Position numbers and translations under genes: made by a program. Of a stretch of DNA of 64,000 nt, positions 28,741 through 37,390 are shown piece by piece. A model generated the notes under the pieces. It was not told the DNA's origin, searched no databases, and was given only the letters and a program-made list of their open reading frames with translations. Source of the DNA: an uncultured Megasphaera sp. Its GTDB lineage: Bacteria; Bacillota; Negativicutes; Veillonellales; Megasphaeraceae. Where the stretch lies: the NCBI GenBank assembly GCA_900554215.1, contig USGG01000002.1, positions 16,878-80,877 of the forward strand, given 5' to 3'. Each line of letters starts with the position of its first letter. The stretch's first letter is position 1.

Positions 28741-28786
28741 GACGGCGTTATTATTAAAACATAATTGCGCCGTCTTTCTTTTTTGG
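28741..28786 (+). terminator. Terminator-like hairpin before the PII gene
   Basis: The stem GACGGCG (28741-28747) with CGCCGTC (28768-28774) has a 20-base AT loop that can pair further. A TTTCTTTTTT tail follows. It lies 170 bases after the aminotransferase stop and ends 25 bases before the PII start, the third such arrangement in this cluster. Confidence 0.78.
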
Positions 28787-28810
28787 GAAATATCGTTGGG
28801 AAAGGGGGAC

Positions 28811-29137
28811 ATGGATATGATGGAAATCAAGGCGATCATTCGCCGGGAATGTCTGAATGCCTTAAAAGACGGGTTGGCTGAAAAGGGCCTGTACGGCCTG
28901 ACCCATTGGCCCGTAGTGGGACGAGGGAAACAGCGGGGCGTCATCGTAAACGGCGTATCCTACGACGAGCTGCCGAAGGAAATGGTGTACATCGTCGTTC
29001 ACGACGACCATAAGACGGAAGTGATTCAAACTATTATCTCCGCATGCCAGACCAAGCCGAAGGGAACTCCCGGAGACGGGCGGATATTCATCAACAGGCT
29101 GGACGAAGGATATACCATAAGCCAGCAGCTGCTCTGA
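28811..29137 (+). CDS. PII-family signalling protein, NifI1-like
   Basis: I start at ATG 28811 behind AAAGGGGG (108 residues). The protein reads MEIKAIIRRECLNALKDGLA, then a T-loop GRGKQRGVIVNGVSYDELPK and the C-terminal GDGRIFINRLDEGYTI. This T-loop lacks the uridylylated tyrosine of GlnB/GlnK and matches the short NifI1 style of anaerobes and archaea. PII proteins sense 2-oxoglutarate and ATP/ADP and bind a target enzyme or transporter. Here it heads the livH-M-G-F-K run, 37 bases upstream of livH, so the transporter is the likely target. Confidence 0.85.
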   Translation: MDMMEIKAIIRRECLNALKDGLAEKGLYGLTHWPVVGRGKQRGVIVNGVSYDELPKEMVYIVVHDDHKTEVIQTIISACQTKPKGTPGDGRIFINRLDEGYTISQQLL

Positions 29138-29174
29138 ACGGAGAGAAACACGGCATAGGAACGGAGGGAAATAC

Positions 29175-30071
29175 ATGATGGAAGGCACATTATGGCTGCA
29201 GTTCGTGCAGCAGCTCATTAACGGCATATCCTTAGGCAGCATTTACGCCCTTATCGCCTTGGGATATACGATGGTATACGGCATTATGAAATTGATTAAC
29301 TTCGCTCACGGCGATATCTACATGATCGGCTCGTACGTCGGATTTTTTGCGATTACGGCCATGGGGCTGCCCTTTGTACCGGCGATTCTGGCGGCGATGG
29401 TCATGACGGGGATTTTGGGGATGGTCGTCGAACGGCTGGCGTATAAGCCCCTTCGCCATAGCCCGAAAATCGCCATATTGACGACGGCCATCGGCGTCAG
29501 CTTGTTTTTGGAATACACGACGATGCTCGTCTTGTCGCCGCAGCCGCGGACCTTTCCGCACGTACTGGACAACAGCGTGTACCACATCGGCGGCTTAGTC
29601 ATTTCGTTTCAGCAAATCGTCATCTTCCTTATTTCGGTCGTGCTGATGCTGATTCTGACGTACGTCGTGAACTATACGAAAATGGGCAAGGCGATGCGGG
29701 CCGTTTCGTACGATCCCGACGCGGCCCAGCTCATGGGAATCAACGTAGACAAGACGATTTCCTTTACCTTCTGCATCGGGTCGAGCTTAGCCGGCGCGGC
29801 AGGCGTCCTCGTCGGGATTTACTATAATTCCATCGAGCCCCTCATGGGCATCATGCCGGGCATGAAGGCCTTCGTAGCGGCCGTCCTCGGCGGCATCGGC
29901 ATCATTCCCGGCGCGATGACCGGTGGCATTATCCTAGGCGTCGTCGAAGCCATGGTCAGCGGATTTATTTCGTCTACCTTCCGCGACGCCGCGGCCTTTG
30001 CCATTTTGATTATTATCTTGCTCATCAAGCCGACGGGACTGTTCGGAAAGAATGAACGAGAAAAAGTGTAG
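29175..30071 (+). CDS. livH: LIV-type ABC transporter permease LivH
   Basis: This 298-residue inner-membrane permease has about eight hydrophobic segments and the family signature at the start (LINGISLGSIYALIALGYTMVYG) with NFAHGDIYMIG. The cytoplasmic EAA-like loop KAMRAVSYDPDAAQLMGIN contacts the ATPases. The family imports branched-chain amino acids, amides, urea and related compounds. It follows the PII gene and precedes livM with no gap. Confidence 0.93.
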   Translation: MMEGTLWLQFVQQLINGISLGSIYALIALGYTMVYGIMKLINFAHGDIYMIGSYVGFFAITAMGLPFVPAILAAMVMTGILGMVVERLAYKPLRHSPKIAILTTAIGVSLFLEYTTMLVLSPQPRTFPHVLDNSVYHIGGLVISFQQIVIFLISVVLMLILTYVVNYTKMGKAMRAVSYDPDAAQLMGINVDKTISFTFCIGSSLAGAAGVLVGIYYNSIEPLMGIMPGMKAFVAAVLGGIGIIPGAMTGGIILGVVEAMVSGFISSTFRDAAAFAILIIILLIKPTGLFGKNEREKV

Positions 30072-30080
30072 GTGATGAAT

Positions 30081-31052
30081 ATGATAAACCGATTGCGAAA
30101 ACAAGACGCTGTATTCTTACTCGCTGCCGTCGTCGTCTTTGCCGTCCTGCAGTTTTTGATGGCCGAACGAATCGTATCGTCGTTTTGGCGTCTGAATATC
30201 TCTTTGATTTGCCTGAACGTCATGCTGGCGTCCAGCTTGAACCTGATTAACGGCGTTACGGGACAGTTCTCCCTGGGGCACGCCGGATTTATGGCCGTCG
30301 GCGCTTACGTGTCGGCCGTATGCACCGTATTCCTGCACCTACCCTTCATCGTCAGCCTCATAGGCGGTGCGGCCGCTGCCGGCCTGCTGGGCTTTCTCGT
30401 CGGCGTGCCGACGCTGCGGCTGCAGGGCGATTATTTAGCTATCGCCACGCTGGGCATGGGGGAAATTATCCGTATCTGCATTTTGAATATACAGCAAGTA
30501 GGCGGCGCGTCGGGGATGTCGGGCATTCCGCGGGATACGACCTTTCCCTGGCTGTTTATCTGCATGGTCGTCACCTTGTTCGTCTTAAAGAATATCATCC
30601 ACTCCAAGCAGGGGAGAGCCTGCCTGGCCGTACGGGAAAACGCCATTGCAGCCGAAGCCATGGGCATCAACACGACGGAATTCAAGGTATTTGCCTTTAC
30701 GATTGCGTCGATGTTCGCCGGTTTGGCCGGCGCGCTGTTCTCTCATTACTTCGGCATCGCCCATCCGTCGAGCTTTACCTTTATGCGGTCTTTCGACATC
30801 ATGACGATGGTCGTATTAGGCGGCCTGGGCAGCTTGTCCGGATCGGTCATCGGCGCCTTTATCCTGACCTTGATTGCCGCCGTAATGCAGAGCTATCCCG
30901 AATACCGCATGATCGTATACGCCTTGCTGCTCATCATACTCATGCTGTACCGTCCGAATGGGATTCTCGGCAATAAGGAGCTGGCCGAGCTGATGCTGTC
31001 CAAATGGAAGAAGGGGGGACGCGGCGATGGACCCGTTGCTGAAAACAAATAA
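30081..31052 (+). CDS. livM: LIV-type ABC transporter permease LivM
   Basis: This is an inner-membrane permease of about 323 residues. I prefer ATG 30081, six bases after AGGTG; GTG 30072 and ATG 30075 are possible. The family stretch SLNLINGVTGQFSLGHAGFM and the loop ACLAVRENAIAAEAMGINTTEFK are clear, with about ten membrane segments. It pairs with LivH. It overlaps livG by 26 bases. Confidence 0.93.
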   Translation: MINRLRKQDAVFLLAAVVVFAVLQFLMAERIVSSFWRLNISLICLNVMLASSLNLINGVTGQFSLGHAGFMAVGAYVSAVCTVFLHLPFIVSLIGGAAAAGLLGFLVGVPTLRLQGDYLAIATLGMGEIIRICILNIQQVGGASGMSGIPRDTTFPWLFICMVVTLFVLKNIIHSKQGRACLAVRENAIAAEAMGINTTEFKVFAFTIASMFAGLAGALFSHYFGIAHPSSFTFMRSFDIMTMVVLGGLGSLSGSVIGAFILTLIAAVMQSYPEYRMIVYALLLIILMLYRPNGILGNKELAELMLSKWKKGGRGDGPVAENK

Positions 31053-31794
31053 TGTATCCATATCCTTCGGCGGCATCAAGGCCGTCCAGGATTTTAACAT
31101 CGTATTGAACCGGGGCGAGCTCGTCGGCCTCATCGGGCCGAACGGCGCAGGGAAGACGACGGCCTTCAACTTGCTGACCGGCGTATATCAGCCGACGACG
31201 GGGACCATTGAATTCGACGGCGTCGACGTCACGGGGATGAAGCCCTATAAAATTACGCAGCACGGCATTGCCCGCACGTTTCAGAACATCCGCCTGTTTG
31301 GAAACTTAACCGTATTGGATAATGTCAAAATTGCCTGCAATTACCTGGTCAACTACAGCCTGGCCGAAGCGATCCTGCGCGTCGGCCGGTACGGGAAGGA
31401 AGAAGAACGGATTGAACGCGAAGCGATCGAGCTGCTGCGGCTGTTTAAGCTCGACGATAAAAAGGACGAGCTGGCGTCCAACCTGCCCTACGGCTTGCAG
31501 CGGCATCTGGAAATTGCCCGGGCCCTGGCGGCCCGGCCGAAGCTGCTCCTGCTGGACGAACCGGCGGCGGGCATGAATCCGCAGGAAACGCTCGATCTCA
31601 TGCACTTGATTGAAGAAATACGGAAGCGCTTCCAGCTGACGATTTTACTGATCGAACACGACATGTCCCTGGTCATGGGGATCTGCGAACGCTTGTACGT
31701 CCTGGAATTCGGCAAAATCTTAGCCCAGGGGATACCGCAGGAAATCAAGTCGAACGCCGACGTCATCCGGGCGTATTTAGGCGAGGAGGTGTGA
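31027..31794 (+). CDS. livG: LIV-type ABC transporter ATP-binding protein LivG
   Basis: This 255-residue ATPase has Walker A GPNGAGKTTAFNLLTG, the LivG-specific insertion with GIARTFQNIRLF, Walker B LLLLDEPAAGMNP and the H-loop LIEHDMSLVM. The ABC signature is LPYGLQRHLEIARAL, the degenerate form (LPYG for LSGG) normal for LivG. It energises uptake through LivHM. It overlaps livM by 26 bases. Confidence 0.94.
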   Translation: MDPLLKTNNVSISFGGIKAVQDFNIVLNRGELVGLIGPNGAGKTTAFNLLTGVYQPTTGTIEFDGVDVTGMKPYKITQHGIARTFQNIRLFGNLTVLDNVKIACNYLVNYSLAEAILRVGRYGKEEERIEREAIELLRLFKLDDKKDELASNLPYGLQRHLEIARALAARPKLLLLDEPAAGMNPQETLDLMHLIEEIRKRFQLTILLIEHDMSLVMGICERLYVLEFGKILAQGIPQEIKSNADVIRAYLGEEV

Positions 31795-31796
31795 TC

Positions 31797-32507
31797 ATGA
31801 GCCTGTTGGAATTAAAGGATATCAACGTCTATTACGGCGCGATTCACGCCCTGAAGGGAATCAGCCTGAACGTCGAAGAAGGACAGGTCGTCAGCCTCAT
31901 CGGCGCGAATGGCGCCGGCAAGACGACGACGCTGCGGACGATTTCCGGGCTGCTGCGCTCCAAGACCGGGTCTATTTCTTTCATGGGAAAGGAGCTGCGG
32001 CACGAAAGCGCCGAATCCATCGTGCAGCTGGGGATTTCCCATTGTCCCGAAGGGCGGCGGGTCTTCGCCGATATGTCCGTCAAGGAAAACCTGGAAATGG
32101 GGGCCTTTACCCGTAAGGATAAGAAGGAAATTTCCCAGACCATGGACATGATTTACGACCATTTTCCCCGCCTGAAGGAACGGATGAACCAGATGGCCGG
32201 CACCCTTTCCGGCGGCGAGCAGCAGATGCTGGCTATGGGCCGGGCGCTAATGAGCAAGCCGAAGCTGCTCCTCCTGGACGAACCGTCTATGGGGCTGGCG
32301 CCGATCCTGGTCAAGGAAATATTCAATATGGTGCAGGAAATACACGGCATGGGGACGACGGTGCTGCTGGTCGAACAGAACGCCCGCATGGCCCTGGCCA
32401 TTTCCGACTACGCCTATGTCCTGGAAACGGGCCATATCTCGCTGGAAGGCGAAGCTCAGTCACTGGCCGAAAGCGAAGAGGTGCGGAAGGTGTATTTGGG
32501 CGGCTGA
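31797..32507 (+). CDS. livF: LIV-type ABC transporter ATP-binding protein LivF
   Basis: I start at ATG 31797, five bases after GAGGAGG (236 residues). Walker A is GANGAGKTTTLRTISG, the signature LSGGEQQMLAMGRAL and Walker B LLLLDEPSMGLAP. It is the second ATPase of the LIV-type importer. It begins two bases after the livG stop codon and is followed 63 bases later by the binding-protein gene. Confidence 0.94.
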   Translation: MSLLELKDINVYYGAIHALKGISLNVEEGQVVSLIGANGAGKTTTLRTISGLLRSKTGSISFMGKELRHESAESIVQLGISHCPEGRRVFADMSVKENLEMGAFTRKDKKEISQTMDMIYDHFPRLKERMNQMAGTLSGGEQQMLAMGRALMSKPKLLLLDEPSMGLAPILVKEIFNMVQEIHGMGTTVLLVEQNARMALAISDYAYVLETGHISLEGEAQSLAESEEVRKVYLGG

Positions 32508-32570
32508 GGCCCGTCACAGCGGATATACCATTACAGGTATGTTATATATACAGTTTAGGAGGGATACCTT

Positions 32571-33746
32571 ATGACTATGAGTACATTGAAAAGATGCGTG
32601 CTGGCTGCCGTGGCCGTTGCGTCGATGGCTGTCATGCTGACGGGCTGCAGCGGCAGTTCGGGAGAATCAAGTGATACGATTAAAATCGGTGCAAACCTGG
32701 AATTGACAGGAAACAGCGCGTCGTACGGCACGTCGGCCAAGAACGGCATCGAAATGGCCGTCAAGGAAATCAACGACGCCGGCGGCCTGCTGGGAAAGAA
32801 AATTGAAGTCAGCTACGCCGACAACCGCAGCGAAGCGACGGAAGCGGCCAACGCCATGCAGAAGCTGTTGGACGACCAGGTCGATTTCATCGTCGGCCCG
32901 GACACGTCGAGCGGCGCCCTGGCCTGCGTCGCCACGGCAGATCAGGAAAAAATACCGATGATTTCGCCGTTCGGCACGAATCCGGACATTACGGTCGATC
33001 CGGCGACGCATAACGTACGGCCTTACGTATTCCGCGCTGCCTTTATCGATACCTTCCAGGGCAAGGCCATGGCTGATTTTGTAGCCGATACGCTGAAGGC
33101 GAAGAAAGTGGCTGTATACGTCGACAACTCCAGCGATTACTCGAAGGGGCTGCAGAAATTCTTTGAAGAAGAATTCGGTAAAAAAGGCGGCTCTATCGTA
33201 GCGACGGAAGCGTATTTGCAGAAGGATACAGACTTCAAGGCGGCCCTGACGAAGATCAAAGCGGCCAACCCCGACGTCATCTACGTTCCCGGATATTATC
33301 AGGAAGTCGGCATGATCATCAAGCAGGCCCGTGAAATGGGCATGACGCAGCCGATTGTCGGCGGCGACGGCTGGGACAGCACGAAGCTGGCGGAAATTGC
33401 CGGCGCGGCGAACCTGGTCGACTGCTACTTCAGCAACCACTATTCGTCTGACGATACGTCCGAAGTCGTCCAGAATTTCGTTTCCAATTATCAGAAGGCC
33501 TATGGCCAGAAGCCGGACGCTCCGGCAGCTGTGGCATACGACAGCATGATGATTTTGGCCCAGGCTATCAAGGACGCCAACAGCACCGATAAAGATACCG
33601 TGAAGGCGGCGCTGGAAAAGATCAGCGGATTCAACGCTGTCAGCGGCAAGATCAGCTTTAACGAGTTCCACGATCCCGTCAAATCGGCAGTTGTCCTGAG
33701 CTTTAAGGACGGCAAGCAGATCTTTGTTACCAAGGTAGAACCGTAA
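32571..33746 (+). CDS. livK: LIV-type ABC transporter substrate-binding lipoprotein
   Basis: This 391-residue lipoprotein has signal peptide and lipobox MLTGC (Cys 26). The mature part is a type I periplasmic binding protein: IKIGANLELTGNSASYGTSA, FIVGPDTSSGALACVA, and KKVAVYVDNSSDYSKGL. The ligand of LIV-type receptors ranges from leucine to amides, urea and other amino compounds and cannot be read directly. It is the last gene of the operon and is followed by a terminator. AGGAGGG lies 8 bases before the start. Confidence 0.92.
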   Translation: MTMSTLKRCVLAAVAVASMAVMLTGCSGSSGESSDTIKIGANLELTGNSASYGTSAKNGIEMAVKEINDAGGLLGKKIEVSYADNRSEATEAANAMQKLLDDQVDFIVGPDTSSGALACVATADQEKIPMISPFGTNPDITVDPATHNVRPYVFRAAFIDTFQGKAMADFVADTLKAKKVAVYVDNSSDYSKGLQKFFEEEFGKKGGSIVATEAYLQKDTDFKAALTKIKAANPDVIYVPGYYQEVGMIIKQAREMGMTQPIVGGDGWDSTKLAEIAGAANLVDCYFSNHYSSDDTSEVVQNFVSNYQKAYGQKPDAPAAVAYDSMMILAQAIKDANSTDKDTVKAALEKISGFNAVSGKISFNEFHDPVKSAVVLSFKDGKQIFVTKVEP

Positions 33747-33795
33747 GGGCGATTCATTACTGATACCTCATCTAATCCATATAGATTCCTCTATC

Positions 33796-33842
33796 AAAGG
33801 GAGAAGACGAAGCGGAAGCTTTTTCTTCTCCCTTTCCCCTTT
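33796..33842 (+). terminator. Terminator of the PII-liv operon
   Basis: A 12-bp perfect stem (AAAGGGAGAAGA at 33796-33807, complement at 33824-33835) surrounds a 16-base loop and is followed by CCCCTTTT. Confidence 0.85.
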
Positions 33843-33891
33843 TCCGGGGTATGTGCTATACTTTGGGTAACATTACTGTGAGGTGCATCGT

Positions 33892-34998
33892 ATGAGCGGA
33901 CGTCGCATCATATTCTTGGACAACTTGAAAACCCTGGTCATTGCCCTGGTCGTCGTATTTCACGGCGCCATGTCCTATATGGCTTACGCGCCGGAATGGT
34001 GGTATGTGCTGGACGATGAGCGGTCCCTGGCGGCGACGGTATTCGTCGTCTGGGCCGACGTGTTTATCATGCCGGTCATGTTTTTTATTTCCGGCTATTT
34101 CGGCGCGGCGTCCCTGGCAGGAACGGGGAGCTTTTGGAAATCGAAATGGAAGCGCGTCGGCCTGCCGTGGCTGTTCGGCTCGGTCTTCATTGCCCCGTAT
34201 ATCGCTTACCTGTACATGCTCAGCCGGGCTGTGCCCATGACGTTTTACCAGTTTTATGCAGAATGGTTTTGGGGCGTTTTTTATCAGCAGGCCCAGTATT
34301 GGTACCTGGGATTTTTGATGGCCTTGTACGGCCTGCTGTACCTGAGCCGGCGTCTGTGTCCGGCGTGGCTGCGGCCAATGCCGGGCCGGTTTTCACTGAA
34401 CGTCTTTTTCGGCTGCGCCGCCCTGTGCGCCGTTGCCATGGGGGCTATGCTGCGTTTTTACGACGATGCCGTGTGGATTCATCCCCTGTACGTCCTGTGC
34501 TTTCAGCCGACGCGGGCTCCCTTGTACCTCGTCGTGTTCGGGCTGGGAGCCTATGCCTGGCGCGGCAGATGGTTTTCCCAGGGGCAGTTCGCTTCGCCGG
34601 CGGCCTGGGGCTCAGTTTTTGCCGTCCTGTCCGTCGCGTATACGGCCTTTCGCTTCGACTATGGCTATGAGTGGCATGGACTAGCCTGTTATTCCGAAAT
34701 CTTTGCCGTCCTGCACAGCCTGTTCTGCCTGACGGCCGTCATAGCGCTGACGGCCTTGTTCCAGCGGTTTGCCGATTCGTACGGGCCTTGGGGACGGCAG
34801 CTGTCGTCCTTGTCGTACGGCGTGTATTACATCCATCAGGTCGTCGTCATGCACGTCGTCTGGCTGCTGCGGCCCTGGGACGGCGGCGTCTATGCCAAAT
34901 ATGCCGTCATGTGCGTCTTGTCCCTCTGCATCTGCACGCTTTTGAGCCGGTATGTGCTCAGCCGCATACCGTCCTTTTCCTCATCGAAATCGAGATGA
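33892..34998 (+). CDS. Acyltransferase 3 family membrane protein
   Basis: This 368-residue protein has about ten membrane segments. I take ATG 33892, eight bases after GAGG, over the upstream GTG. The N-terminus FLDNLKTLVIALVVVFHGAM carries the family histidine, followed by MFFISGYFGAASL. Such proteins transfer acyl groups to sugars or other envelope molecules. It is transcribed alone between two terminators, so the acceptor is unknown. Confidence 0.85.
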   Translation: MSGRRIIFLDNLKTLVIALVVVFHGAMSYMAYAPEWWYVLDDERSLAATVFVVWADVFIMPVMFFISGYFGAASLAGTGSFWKSKWKRVGLPWLFGSVFIAPYIAYLYMLSRAVPMTFYQFYAEWFWGVFYQQAQYWYLGFLMALYGLLYLSRRLCPAWLRPMPGRFSLNVFFGCAALCAVAMGAMLRFYDDAVWIHPLYVLCFQPTRAPLYLVVFGLGAYAWRGRWFSQGQFASPAAWGSVFAVLSVAYTAFRFDYGYEWHGLACYSEIFAVLHSLFCLTAVIALTALFQRFADSYGPWGRQLSSLSYGVYYIHQVVVMHVVWLLRPWDGGVYAKYAVMCVLSLCICTLLSRYVLSRIPSFSSSKSR

Positions 34999-35001
34999 CA
35001 G

Positions 35002-35039
35002 AACAGCCCCTCGGAAAGATTCCCAAGGGGCTGTTTTTT
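35002..35039. terminator. Terminator between acyltransferase and icd
   Basis: A 10-bp perfect stem (AACAGCCCCT at 35002-35011, complement at 35026-35035) carries a T-run on the plus strand. It also lies just beyond the icd stop codon and may serve both convergent units. Confidence 0.85.
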
Positions 35040-35049
35040 CATGTCTATG

Positions 35050-36048
35050 TTATTTTAAGTGGGCGATGACGGCGTTGCGGTATTCTTCCGTCGTAGCCTT
35101 GCCGCCGAGGTCCGGCGTGAGGCTTTGGTTTTCCGCCAGCACGGCGTCGACGGCTTTGCGGATATTGGCGGCGACGTCTGTTTCGCCGATGTATTCCAGC
35201 ATCATGCAGGCCGACCAGAGGAAGGCCGTCGGGTTGGCGATGTGCTTGCCGGCAATGTCGGGGGCGCTGCCGTGGACGGCTTCGAACATGGCGAAGTCGT
35301 CGCCGACATTCATGGACGGCAGGAGGCCGAGGCCGCCGATGAGGCCGCTGGTCAGGTCCGATACGATGTCGCCGTACAGGTTGGGCATGACCATGACGTC
35401 AAATTTTTCCGGGTACATGACGAGCTGCATGCACGTGTTGTCGACAATTTTGTCGTCGCTTTCGATCTGCGGGTATTCCTTGGCGATTTCCCTGAAAATA
35501 TCGAGGAACATGCCGTCGCTCATCTTGAGGATATTGGCCTTATGGACGCAGGTGACTTTCTTGCGGCCGTTGGCGACGGCGTAGTCGAAGGCGGCACGGA
35601 TGATGCGTTCGCTGGCCTTGCGCGTAATGAGCTTGATGGCCTGGACCGTGTCGTCGTTCATCTTGTATTCGACGCCGATGTACAGGTCCTCCGTGTTTTC
35701 GCGGAAGGTGACGATGTCGACGTTGGGGAAGGGCGTCGGCACGGCGGCGTTCGATTTGGCCGGGCGGATGTTGGCGTACAAATCGTATTTGTTGCGCAGC
35801 GTGACGTTAAGGGAGCGGAAGCCCTTGCCGACAGGCGTCGTAATAGGCGATTTCAGCAGGACCCGCGTCTTTTCAAAGGAGGCGAAGGCGGCGTCGGGGA
35901 TGAGGGCGCCGTTCTTTTCGTATTCGGCGGCGCCGACGTTGAAGATTTCATATTCCAGGGGAGCCTTGGCTGCTTTTAAGATGTCCAGGACGGCGTCGGT
36001 AATTTCCGGGCCGATGCCGTCGCCTTTAAATACGGTAATGGTTTTCAT
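35050..36048 (-). CDS. icd: Isocitrate dehydrogenase, NAD-type
   Basis: This 332-residue member of the isocitrate/isopropylmalate dehydrogenase family begins TVFKGDGIGPEIT. The substrate loop RSLNVTLRNKYDLYANIRP has the Ser-x-Asn pair of isocitrate enzymes. HGSAPDIAGKHIANP carries Asp-Ile at the cofactor position, where NADP enzymes have Lys-Tyr, so NAD is the predicted cofactor. It makes 2-oxoglutarate from isocitrate. It lies one base after gltA, forming a two-gene operon opposite acn. Confidence 0.9.
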   Translation of the reverse strand: MKTITVFKGDGIGPEITDAVLDILKAAKAPLEYEIFNVGAAEYEKNGALIPDAAFASFEKTRVLLKSPITTPVGKGFRSLNVTLRNKYDLYANIRPAKSNAAVPTPFPNVDIVTFRENTEDLYIGVEYKMNDDTVQAIKLITRKASERIIRAAFDYAVANGRKKVTCVHKANILKMSDGMFLDIFREIAKEYPQIESDDKIVDNTCMQLVMYPEKFDVMVMPNLYGDIVSDLTSGLIGGLGLLPSMNVGDDFAMFEAVHGSAPDIAGKHIANPTAFLWSACMMLEYIGETDVAANIRKAVDAVLAENQSLTPDLGGKATTEEYRNAVIAHLK

Positions 36049-36049
36049 G

Positions 36050-37390
36050 TTATCTGTCCTCCATAGGTATATAATCCATTAAATCGCCGACATACTTCGC
36101 TGCCGGACGGACGATGCGGTTGTCGTACAGCTTGTGCTCGATGTTGTGGGCCAGCCAGCCGACCATACGGCTGATGACGAACAGAGGCGTGTACAAATCG
36201 CGGGGAATGCCCAGCATGTGGTAGGCGAAGCCGCTGTAGTAGTCGACGTTGCTGCACATGTTGGCGCCCTTTGCTTCGCTCAGGGTCTTCTTGGCAATGC
36301 GTTCGAAGCGCACGTAGAAATTGAAGATATCTTCCATGCCCTTTTCCTTGGCTAACTGGCCGCAATAGTGGCGCATGATTTCGGCACGGGGGTCCGACAG
36401 GGTATATACGGCGTGGCCGAAGCCGTATATCAGCTTATCCTGATGGCGGAACTGGCCGCGGAGGATGCGTTCGATGACGTCCTTGATCTGGGCATCTGTA
36501 GCCTTGATGCCGACGGCGTCCATGATATTTTCCATCATGAGGGATACGCGGACGTTGGCCCCGCCGTGGCGCGGGCCCTTCAGGGCGCCGATGGAGCTGG
36601 CCATGCTGGAATAGATGTCCGTATTGGTCGACGAGACGACGACGTTCGTAAAGGTCGAGTTCGTACCGCCGCCGTGGTCGGCGTGGAGGAACAGCAGGAG
36701 GTCGAGAAGCTGGGCTTCCCTCGGCGTAAAGGCGCTGTCGAGGCGGAGCATGGACAAAATGTTTTCTGCCGTCGAGTAATCCTTGCGCGGATAGTGGATG
36801 ACCAGGCTCTGGCGGTTGTAATAGTGCACCTTGGACATGTAGGCGTAGACGGCGATGGACGGCAGCTTGCTCATGATGTTGAGGCCCTTGCGCAGGGTCT
36901 GGTATACGTCGGTATTGTCCGGGTCTTCGTCGTAGTTATACAAGGTGATAAGGGAGTGCTGCAGCTTGTTCATCAGGTTTTTTCCCGGCAGCCGCAGGAG
37001 GTTCATTTCCAAAAAGTCGTCAGGCAGGTCGTAATTTTCCTGGAGGACGTTGCAGAAGGCGTCCAGCTCTTCCCGCGTCGGCAAATAGCCGAACAGGAGG
37101 AGGAAGCAGGCTTCTTCGTACAAGTAGCCGTTGTAGCGTTCCTTTTTCGCCAAATCGCGGATATCTAAGCCGCGATAATAGAGGATGCCGTCGCAGTCTA
37201 CCTTGTTTCCTTCGGCGTCGCGCTTATAGCCTACGACGTCGGCGATGCGGGTCAGGCCGACGAGGACGCCGGTGTGGTCTTCATTGCGCAGGCCGCGCTT
37301 TACGCCGTACTTGGAAAACCATTCGCGGGGAATCTGTGTATAATTTTGTGATTTTCCATAAAATTGGGCCAAAAAGATGTTATTGTCCAT
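36050..37390 (-). CDS. gltA: Citrate synthase
   Basis: This 446-residue protein has the type I/II citrate synthase core: LHADHGGGTNSTFTNVVVSS, SIGALKGPRHGGAN with the active-site His, then GFGHAVYTLSDPRAE. The catalytic Asp region NVDYYSGFAYHMLGIP is also seen. It condenses oxaloacetate and acetyl-CoA. With icd and the divergent acn it gives the oxidative branch to 2-oxoglutarate, which in a fermenting anaerobe mainly supplies glutamate synthesis. GGAATCAC upstream gives a weak ribosome binding site. Confidence 0.94.
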   Translation of the reverse strand: MDNNIFLAQFYGKSQNYTQIPREWFSKYGVKRGLRNEDHTGVLVGLTRIADVVGYKRDAEGNKVDCDGILYYRGLDIRDLAKKERYNGYLYEEACFLLLFGYLPTREELDAFCNVLQENYDLPDDFLEMNLLRLPGKNLMNKLQHSLITLYNYDEDPDNTDVYQTLRKGLNIMSKLPSIAVYAYMSKVHYYNRQSLVIHYPRKDYSTAENILSMLRLDSAFTPREAQLLDLLLFLHADHGGGTNSTFTNVVVSSTNTDIYSSMASSIGALKGPRHGGANVRVSLMMENIMDAVGIKATDAQIKDVIERILRGQFRHQDKLIYGFGHAVYTLSDPRAEIMRHYCGQLAKEKGMEDIFNFYVRFERIAKKTLSEAKGANMCSNVDYYSGFAYHMLGIPRDLYTPLFVISRMVGWLAHNIEHKLYDNRIVRPAAKYVGDLMDYIPMEDR

